Part shown: in pieces, positions 57,951 to 64,000 of the stretch
How positions within the stretch are numbered: position 1 is the first letter of the stretch
Layout of the letters: each line of letters opens with the position of its first letter
Assembly: GCA_018435665.1 (NCBI GenBank)
Contig: JAHDND010000025.1
Span: 1 to 64,000, forward strand
Length of the DNA: 64,000 bases
Direction of reading: 5' to 3'
DNA from: Candidatus Thiosymbion sp.
GTDB taxonomy: Bacteria; Pseudomonadota; Gammaproteobacteria; Chromatiales; Chromatiaceae
Position numbers and translations under genes: made by a program
The notes under the pieces: generated by a model
What the model was told of the DNA's origin: nothing
Database searches by the model: none
What the model saw: the letters and a program-made list of their open reading frames with translations, nothing else

Positions 57951-59422
57951 GGGCCGATCCCCGCGCGCAGCAGGGCCGGCAGGCGCGCCGCCAGGCCACC
58001 GATGTCCCCGGCGCCGGAGAGCAGGACCAGGTCCCCATCCTCCAGCAGCTTGTCCAGCACCCGCGGGACCTCCTCCAGGTCGGGACAGAACACCGGATCG
58101 ACCTGCGCCCGGGCGCGGATGGCGCGGCTCAGGGCGCGGCCATCGGCGCCGGCGATGGGCGCCTCCCCCGCCGGATAGACCTCGCACAGCACCAGCCGGT
58201 CGACGCTGGACAGGACCTGGGCGAAGTCGTCGAATTGCTCCTGGGTGCGGCTATAGCGATGGGGTTGGAAGACCAGCACCAGCCGCCGCCCCGGCCAGCC
58301 CTGACGAGCGGCCTCCAGGGTCGCCGCCACCTCCCGGGGATGATGACCGTAGTCGTCGATCAGCACCAGTTCCCGGCCGGCGGCGTCCCGGATCGCGCTG
58401 ACCACGAAGCGCCGGCCGATGCCCTGGAAGCCCGCCAGGGCACGCTGGATGGCCGCCTCCGGCACCCCCAGTTCCAGACCGACGCTGATCGCCGCCAGGG
58501 CATTGAGCACATTGTGGCGACCGGCAAGATTGAGCACCACGGGAAAACGGCCACCCCGATGCTGGGCGGTGAAGTACATGCGCAGCCCTTCCTGGCGGAC
58601 CTCGAGGGCCCGCACATCGGCCTCCGGCCGGGTGCCGTAGGTCCGCACCGGGCGTGGCACCTCCGGGACCAGGGCGCGGACCTCCTCGTCGTCGATGCAG
58701 AGTACCGCCAGGCCATAAAAGGGCAGGTGGTGCAGAAATTCCATGAAGGTATTGCGCAACCGGCCAAAGTCATGGCCGTAGGTGACCATGTGATCGGCGT
58801 CGATATTGGTGACCACCGCCAGCATGGGCTGGAGATAGAGGAAGGAGGCATCGCTCTCATCGGCCTCGGCCACCAGATAGTGGGAACCGCCCAGGCGGGC
58901 ATTCGCCCCCGCGCTATTGAGCAGTCCGCCAATGACGAAGGTCGGGTCCAGACCGCCCTCTGCCAGGACGCTAGCCACCAGGCTGGTGGTGGTGGTCTTG
59001 CCGTGGGTGCCGGCCACCGCCACCCCGTAATAGAAACGCATCAGTTCCGCCAGCATCTCCGCCCGTCGGACCAGGGGGATGCGGCTGGCGCGGGCCGCGA
59101 GCACCTCGGGATTGGCCTCGTCGATGGCCGTCGACACCACCACGGCATCCGTCCCCTGAATATGTTCCGCCGCGTGACCGATGAAGACCTGAGCACCCAG
59201 TTCCGTCAGCCGGCGGGTCGCCGCGCCCGGCCGCTTGTCGGAGCCGGAGACTGCGTAACCCAGGTCGAGCATGATCTCGGCGATGCCGCTCATGCCGGCG
59301 CCGCCGATGCCGATGAAGTGCAGGCGGCGGATACGCCCCATGCGACCCGCATGATGGCCCCGGGCGCTGCCGTTGGCAGCACCACTGGGGCGGGGAGGCA
59401 AGGGGGCTTGCGGCTGGCTCAT
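57947..59422 (-). CDS. murC: UDP-N-acetylmuramate--L-alanine ligase
   Basis: MurC adds L-alanine to UDP-MurNAc. The 491-residue protein has a Pro/Ala-rich N-terminal extension of about 30 residues ([12 protein letters not shown]...), then [19 protein letters not shown], the ATP-binding [41 protein letters not shown] and [21 protein letters not shown] 59422 makes an ATGA overlap with murG. Confidence 0.97.
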   Translation of the reverse strand: MSQPQAPLPPRPSGAANGSARGHHAGRMGRIRRLHFIGIGGAGMSGIAEIMLDLGYAVSGSDKRPGAATRRLTELGAQVFIGHAAEHIQGTDAVVVSTAIDEANPEVLAARASRIPLVRRAEMLAELMRFYYGVAVAGTHGKTTTTSLVASVLAEGGLDPTFVIGGLLNSAGANARLGGSHYLVAEADESDASFLYLQPMLAVVTNIDADHMVTYGHDFGRLRNTFMEFLHHLPFYGLAVLCIDDEEVRALVPEVPRPVRTYGTRPEADVRALEVRQEGLRMYFTAQHRGGRFPVVLNLAGRHNVLNALAAISVGLELGVPEAAIQRALAGFQGIGRRFVVSAIRDAAGRELVLIDDYGHHPREVAATLEAARQGWPGRRLVLVFQPHRYSRTQEQFDDFAQVLSSVDRLVLCEVYPAGEAPIAGADGRALSRAIRARAQVDPVFCPDLEEVPRVLDKLLEDGDLVLLSGAGDIGGLAARLPALLRAGIGP

Positions 59423-60498
59423 GGGTGGATCTCGGCAAGGCAGGCGGCGGCGATATGGCCGGCGGCGTCCGGCGCGGCGAGGGCGCGGGCGGCCTCCGCC
59501 ATGGCCAGCAGGCGGGGCCGGTCCCCCAGCAGGCGGCTCAGGACGGCACTCAGATGGGCGGGGTTCAGTTGGGTCTGGGGGAGGATTTCGGCGCCCCCCC
59601 CGTTCGCCAGCACGCGGGCGTTGGCCGTCTGGTGGTCGTCCACCGCATGGGGATAGGGCACCAACACGGCGCCCAGACCGGCGGCGGCCAGTTCCGACAC
59701 CGTGAGGGCGCCGGCGCGGCATAGTACCAGATCCGCCCAGCCATAGGCCGCCGCCATGTCTGCGATGAAGGGGCTGACCTCGGCGGTGACGCCGGCCGCG
59801 GCATAGGCCTGGCGGGCGATCTCTAGGGTCTGCTCCCCGGCCTGATGGCGGACCAGGGGCCGGAGCTCGTGTGGTAGCAGGGCCAGGGCCGGGGCGACCT
59901 GCTCGTTGAGGGCGCGGGCGCCGAGGGAGCCACCCACCACCAGCAGGCGCGCGGGTCCCTGGCGGTTGGCCAGGCGCTCCCCCGGCGGCGGCAGGGCGGC
60001 GATGGCCGGGCGCACCGGATTACCGCAGGTCTCGGCCCGCCGCCCGGATGGGAAGCTGTCCGGAAAGGCCTGGAAGACCCGCCGCGCCAGGCGCGCCAGC
60101 CAGCGATTGGTCAGCCCCGGCACCCGGTTCTGCTCCTGGATGATCAGGGGGATACCCAACAGCCAGGCCATGACCCCGCCGGGGCCGGAGGCGAACCCGC
60201 CCATGCCCAACACCAGATCCGGCCGGCGGCGGCGCAGAATGCCCGCCGCCTGCCACAGGGCCAGGGCCAGCTTGCCCGGCGCGGCCAGCAGGGCCAGCGC
60301 CCCCCGGCCCCGCAGGCCCTCGATCCCCAGCCACTCGATGGGGAAGCCCTGTTCGGGCACCAGGCGGGCCTCCATGCGATTGCGGGTGCCGATCCAGAAG
60401 ACCTCGTGCCCCTGGGCGCGCAGGCGTTCCGCCACCGCCAGGGCGGGAAAGACATGACCGCCGGTCCCCCCGGCCATGATGGCTAGGCGCGCGCCCAT
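59419..60498 (-). CDS. murG: UDP-GlcNAc:undecaprenyl-PP-MurNAc-pentapeptide GlcNAc transferase
   Basis: MurG makes lipid II from lipid I at the inner face of the membrane. The 359-residue GT28 protein has [20 protein letters not shown] (G-loop 1), [58 protein letters not shown] and [19 protein letters not shown] for the C-terminal donor site. ATG 60498 overlaps ftsW by 16 bp. Confidence 0.97.
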   Translation of the reverse strand: MGARLAIMAGGTGGHVFPALAVAERLRAQGHEVFWIGTRNRMEARLVPEQGFPIEWLGIEGLRGRGALALLAAPGKLALALWQAAGILRRRRPDLVLGMGGFASGPGGVMAWLLGIPLIIQEQNRVPGLTNRWLARLARRVFQAFPDSFPSGRRAETCGNPVRPAIAALPPPGERLANRQGPARLLVVGGSLGARALNEQVAPALALLPHELRPLVRHQAGEQTLEIARQAYAAAGVTAEVSPFIADMAAAYGWADLVLCRAGALTVSELAAAGLGAVLVPYPHAVDDHQTANARVLANGGGAEILPQTQLNPAHLSAVLSRLLGDRPRLLAMAEAARALAAPDAAGHIAAACLAEIHP

Positions 60499-61730
60499 TT
60501 CACCCTGCCGCTGCCCGCGGCGGTGGCCGCGGCCTGAGGATCGTGCCGTGTCTCCAGATCGATGCGCAGCAGCACGGCGATGATCATGCAGGCCACGATC
60601 AGGCTGTTGCTGCCATAGCTGAGAAAGGGCAGGGTAAGACCCTTGGTCGGCAGGAGCCCGACATTGACCCCGATATTGATCAAGCCCTGAAGCCCCAGAC
60701 CCAGGCCGAAGCCCTGCGCCAGGTAGGCATCGAAGTGGCGTCCCACCTGGCGGGCGCGAAAGCCGATCTGGAAGGCGCGCCAGACGATGACCCCCAGGGC
60801 CGCCGTCACCAGCAGGACCCCGGCCAGGCCCAGTTCCTCGCCAATCACGGCGATGATGAAGTCGGTGTGGGCCTCGGGCAGATAGAACTGCTTCTGGATG
60901 CCGTTGCCCAGGCCCACCCCGGCCCACTCGCCCCGGCCAAAGGCGATCAGGGCCTGGCTGAGCTGGAACCCGGTGTTATAGGGATCGGCCCAGGGGTCCA
61001 GGTAGGAGGTCACCCGTTGCAGACGGTAGGGCGAGGACAGCACCAGGCCGATCCCCGACAGGACCACGGCCAATCCCAGCCCCCCGAAATAGAGCAGGCG
61101 GACCCCGCCGAGAAAAAGCATGCCCATGACCGTCGCCATCAGGACCACCGTGGTGCCGAAGTCCGGTTCGGCCATGATCAGGGTGGCGGCGATGACGATC
61201 AGGGCCATGGGCTTGAAGAAGCCCAGGAGGCTCGTCTCCACCTCTTCCCGCCGCCGGACCAGGTAGCCGGCAATGAAGATGACGGCGAAGAACTTCATCA
61301 ACTCCGAGCTCTGGAGGTTGAGGGGCCCCAGGGGTATCCAGCGGGTGGCGCCGTTGACATTGCGCCCCAGGCCCGGAATCAGGACCAGAACCAGCAGCAG
61401 CAGACCGACGAAGAACAGCAGGGTCCCCTGACGTTCCCAGACGCGGATGGGCACCAGCAGGACGCTCAGGGCCGCGGAGAGGGCCAGGACCAGGGCGGCA
61501 CCGTGGCGCAGGACGAAGTGGAAGGGATTGCCAAAGGTGCGGTCGGCGATCGGCATGGAGGCCGAGGCCACCATGATGAAGCCCAGGCTGACCAAGGCCG
61601 CCGCGCAGACCAGTAGCGCCCAGTCCATGTCCGGTAGCCGGGGGGCGCGCTGGCGGTGGGAAAGGGTCCGCACGCTCCCTTCCGGCGAACCTGGTGAGGA
61701 ACTCATGTGCTGATTGATGAGCGTGCTCAC
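60483..61730 (-). CDS. ftsW: septal peptidoglycan glycosyltransferase FtsW
   Basis: FtsW is a SEDS-family polymerase acting with PBP3. The 415-residue protein has about ten membrane helices (LLVCAAALVSLGFIMVASAS; LFFVGLLLLVLVLIPGLG; others) and the SEDS signatures NGATRWIPLGPLNLQSSE, MAEPDFGTTVV and FIIAVIGEELGLAGV, and near the end GLLPTKGLTLPFLSYGSN. A cytoplasmic N-terminal tail of about 35 residues precedes the first helix. The start at 61730 overlaps murD by 4 bp. Confidence 0.96.
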   Translation of the reverse strand: MSTLINQHMSSSPGSPEGSVRTLSHRQRAPRLPDMDWALLVCAAALVSLGFIMVASASMPIADRTFGNPFHFVLRHGAALVLALSAALSVLLVPIRVWERQGTLLFFVGLLLLVLVLIPGLGRNVNGATRWIPLGPLNLQSSELMKFFAVIFIAGYLVRRREEVETSLLGFFKPMALIVIAATLIMAEPDFGTTVVLMATVMGMLFLGGVRLLYFGGLGLAVVLSGIGLVLSSPYRLQRVTSYLDPWADPYNTGFQLSQALIAFGRGEWAGVGLGNGIQKQFYLPEAHTDFIIAVIGEELGLAGVLLVTAALGVIVWRAFQIGFRARQVGRHFDAYLAQGFGLGLGLQGLINIGVNVGLLPTKGLTLPFLSYGSNSLIVACMIIAVLLRIDLETRHDPQAAATAAGSGRVKWARA

Positions 61731-63124
61731 GGACCGAGCCCCTCCACGGCGGCGACGAAGACCCGGCCCCGGTGTTCGTAGTTGTCGAACATGTCGAAAC
61801 TGGCGCAGGCCGGGGAGAGCAGGACGGCATCGCCGGGCTGGGCCAGTTGGGCCGCGAGCCGCACGGCCTCGTCCAGGTCCCGGGCCCGGTGGGTCGGCAC
61901 CCGCCCCGCCATCGCCTGCTCTATGAGCGGGGCATCACGGCCGATGAGGATCAGGGTGCGGGCGGTTTCGGCCACCGCCTCCGCCAGCTCGGTGAAATCG
62001 GCGCCCTTGCCCTCGCCCCCGGCGATGAGCAGCGCCCGCCCGGGACGCTGGGGATTGATCAGGCCCCGTAGGGCGGCCACCGTGGCCCCGGGGTTGGTGC
62101 CCTTGGAATCGTCGAACCAACGGACCCCCCGGCGCTCCGCCACCAGGACGGTGCGATGGGCCAGACCCCGGAAGCCCCGCAGGGCGGCCAACCGCGCCGC
62201 CAGGGGCAGGCCGCAGACCTCCCCCAAGGCCAGGGCGGCCAGGGAATTGGCCAGGTTGTGGTGACCGGCCAGGGGCAGTTCGTCCGCCCGCAGCAACGGC
62301 TCCTCCCCCCGGGCCAGCCAGGTGTTGCCCCCGACCTCCCGCAGCCCATAGTCGGCCACCGTCAGGGGGGTGTCCCGCGGCGTCCCGAGCCCGAACCAGC
62401 GATCCTCCGCCGCCAGCCCGGTCATGGCCGCCACCCGCGGATCATCGCGATTCAGCAGCCCCACCTCGGCCCCCCGGAGCAGGCTGGCCTTGGTCGCCGC
62501 GTAGGCCTCCAGGCTGGGGTAACGATCCAGATGATCCGCCGAGATATTGAGGACCGTCGCCACCCGCGGCCGCAGCGAGCGGGTGGTCTCCAACTGGAAG
62601 CTCGACAGCTCCAGGACATAGAGCTCGATGGCGGGGTCGAGGAGGTCCAGGGCTGGTTCGCCCAGATTGCCGCCCACGGCGGTCCGCAGGCCGCTGGCCC
62701 GGGCCATCTCCCCCACCAGGGTGGTGACCGTGCTCTTGCCGTTGGAACCAGTGATCGCCACCACCGGGGCCTGGACCGCCCGGGCGAAGAGCTCGATGTC
62801 CCCCACCACCTCGACCCCGCGGCCGATGGCCGGGGCCAGGCGGGGATCACTGAGGGCAATACCGGGGCTCACCACCAGGCGCTCGGCCACCGCCAGGGCC
62901 GCCGCGTCAAAGTCGCCCAGGAAGAGGGGCAAGTCTGGTAGTTCCTCCCGCACCGCCGCCAACCCCGGGGGTTGGGGACGGCTGTCGGTGACCGCCACCG
63001 GGATGCCCTGGGCACGCAGGTAACGGGCGCAGGAGAGACCCGTCTTGCCCAGGCCCAGGATCAGGGTCTTGGGCTGGCCCCCGGGGCCGGTTGCGGGGTC
63101 GGGATGGTGAAAGAGGTCGTGCAT
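61727..63124 (-). CDS. murD: UDP-N-acetylmuramoylalanine--D-glutamate ligase
   Basis: MurD adds D-glutamate to UDP-MurNAc-L-Ala. The 465-residue protein has TLILGLGKTGLSCARYL at the N-terminus, the ATP P-loop ITGSNGKSTVTTLVGEM, LNISADHLDRYPSLEAYAATK split around ADHLDRY, and WFDDSKGTNPGATVAAL (the DSK-TN motif) before the C-terminal domain with LIAGGEGKGADF and LLSPACASFDMFDNYEHRG in part. All Mur-ligase catalytic elements are present. It follows mraY by 19 bp. Confidence 0.97.
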   Translation of the reverse strand: MHDLFHHPDPATGPGGQPKTLILGLGKTGLSCARYLRAQGIPVAVTDSRPQPPGLAAVREELPDLPLFLGDFDAAALAVAERLVVSPGIALSDPRLAPAIGRGVEVVGDIELFARAVQAPVVAITGSNGKSTVTTLVGEMARASGLRTAVGGNLGEPALDLLDPAIELYVLELSSFQLETTRSLRPRVATVLNISADHLDRYPSLEAYAATKASLLRGAEVGLLNRDDPRVAAMTGLAAEDRWFGLGTPRDTPLTVADYGLREVGGNTWLARGEEPLLRADELPLAGHHNLANSLAALALGEVCGLPLAARLAALRGFRGLAHRTVLVAERRGVRWFDDSKGTNPGATVAALRGLINPQRPGRALLIAGGEGKGADFTELAEAVAETARTLILIGRDAPLIEQAMAGRVPTHRARDLDEAVRLAAQLAQPGDAVLLSPACASFDMFDNYEHRGRVFVAAVEGLGP

Positions 63125-63143
63125 GACGCTACCCGGCTTTCGC

Positions 63144-64000
63144 TCAGCGGATCTTCAGGCTCGCCAGTCCCACCAGGACCAGGATGACGGTCACGATCCA
63201 GAAGCGGACGATGACCCGCGGCTCCGGCCAGCCCTGGAGTTCGAAGTGATGATGGAGGGGCGCCATGCGGAAGATGCGCTTGCCGGTCATCTTGAAGGAG
63301 GCAACCTGGAGCATGACCGAGAGGGTCTCGGCGACGAAGACCCCCCCCATGATCAGCAGCACCAGCTCCTGGCGGACGACCACCGCCACCACGCCCAGGG
63401 CAGCGCCCAGGGCCAGGGCGCCCACGTCACCCATGAAGACCTGGGCCGGATAGGCGTTGAACCAGAGAAACCCCAGGCCGGCCCCCACCAGGGCCGAGCA
63501 GAAGACCACCACCTCCCCCACGCCGGGGACGCTGGGGATGCGCAGATAGTCGGCGAAATTGGCATGGCCCGAGGCATAGACGAAGATCCCCAGGGCCCCG
63601 GCGACCAGCACCGTGGGCATGACCGCCAGCCCGTCCAGGCCATCGGTGAGATTGACCGCGTTGCTCGAACCGACGATGACCAGGTAGGTCAGGAGGATGT
63701 ACCAGGGGCCCAGTTGCACCGAGACATCCTTGAGATAGGGGATCAGCAGGGCGGTCTCCGCCGGGGTCTCGGCGAGGCCGTAGAGCAGGACGGCGGCGAT
63801 CAGGCCGACCACCGACTGCCAGAGGTACTTGTAGCGCGCCGCCAGGCCCCGGGGGTTGCGCAACACCAGCTTCTTGTAGTCATCCACCAGGCCGATGGCG
63901 CCGAAGGCCAGGGTCACCAGCAGGACGATCCAGACATAGAGATTGGCCAGATTCGACCACAGCAGGGTGCTAATCCCGACGCCCACCAACATCAGAGCCC
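63144..64000 (-). CDS. mraY: phospho-N-acetylmuramoyl-pentapeptide-transferase, C-terminal part (cut by window edge)
   Basis: MraY makes lipid I by moving phospho-MurNAc-pentapeptide to undecaprenyl phosphate. About 285 C-terminal residues are visible; roughly 75 N-terminal residues lie beyond 64000. [12 protein letters not shown] holds the DDxxK-type catalytic aspartates, [15 protein letters not shown] has the third conserved Asp, and the C-terminus has [25 protein letters not shown] in part (PLHHHFE). About eight membrane helices are visible. The frame is open to the last base of the window. It heads the visible part of the dcw run. Confidence 0.97.
   Translation of the reverse strand, partial: ALMLVGVGISTLLWSNLANLYVWIVLLVTLAFGAIGLVDDYKKLVLRNPRGLAARYKYLWQSVVGLIAAVLLYGLAETPAETALLIPYLKDVSVQLGPWYILLTYLVIVGSSNAVNLTDGLDGLAVMPTVLVAGALGIFVYASGHANFADYLRIPSVPGVGEVVVFCSALVGAGLGFLWFNAYPAQVFMGDVGALALGAALGVVAVVVRQELVLLIMGGVFVAETLSVMLQVASFKMTGKRIFRMAPLHHHFELQGWPEPRVIVRFWIVTVILVLVGLASLKIR

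Overview
This GC-rich window most probably comes from a purple sulfur bacterium of the Chromatiaceae (Gammaproteobacteria). The main evidence is a complete oxidative (reverse) dissimilatory sulfite reductase operon, dsrABEFHCMKLJOPNRS, in the order known from Allochromatium vinosum. It includes dsrL, dsrEFH and the late genes dsrN, dsrR and dsrS. A sulfur globule envelope protein gene lies elsewhere in the window. The housekeeping genes (dcw cluster ending ftsQAZ-lpxC, secA, argJ, sucAB, sthA, pcnB-folK-panB) are of gammaproteobacterial type.

Layout. 1-2245 (minus): pcnB, folK and the 5' end of panB, with an 8-bp tandem repeat between folK and panB. 2379-2505: promoter and tRNA-Glu(CUC). 2839-8379 (plus): an exported alpha/beta hydrolase, an aromatic-amino-acid-type PLP decarboxylase, and a membrane PAS-GGDEF-EAL protein. 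8403-22959 (minus): the dsr operon, about 14.5 kb. 23520-25169 (plus, divergent from dsr): two unrecognised genes followed by an orphan protein resembling the Cas6/Cmx6 CRISPR RNA endonuclease, with no CRISPR array or other cas gene in view. 25173-29242 (minus): sucAB. 29852-33233: an RRM RNA-binding protein with a hairpin leader and terminator, an SQR-like flavoprotein, and sthA. 33525-40537: tRNA-Arg(CCU), a 2OG-Fe(II) oxygenase-like gene, small membrane, ankyrin and protease-like genes, a proline iminopeptidase gene broken by one in-frame amber codon, dtd, and the sulfur globule protein gene with a palindrome inside its promoter. 40852-43604: a histidine cluster hisB, hisA, hisI, hisE that lacks both hisH and hisF, with copies of a ~100-bp repeat in and around it. 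43818-46301: a VOC protein, an exported histidine phosphatase-like protein, and argJ. 46495-64000: secA, an M23 peptidase, dciA (opposite strand), lpxC, ftsZ, ftsA, ftsQ, ddlB, murB, murC, murG, ftsW, murD, and mraY cut by the window edge.

How the genes work together. Sulfur stored in periplasmic globules (envelope protein at 40193-40537) re-enters the cytoplasm as persulfide, passes through DsrE2FH-type relays (DsrEFH) to DsrC, and is oxidised to sulfite by DsrAB. DsrL connects the system to NAD(P)H. DsrMKJOP exchanges electrons with the membrane and recycles DsrC. DsrN makes the amidated siroheme of DsrAB. The SQR-like flavoprotein may also act in sulfur metabolism, but it lacks the usual active-site cysteine motif. 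The dcw genes are a tightly overlapping run for cell-wall precursor synthesis and division.

The points most worth following up are the orphan Cmx6-like operon beside dsr, the missing hisH/hisF pair in a repeat-studded his cluster, the amber codon in pip, a long low-complexity linker in DsrN, an acidic tail on DsrK, and two families of small palindromic repeats.
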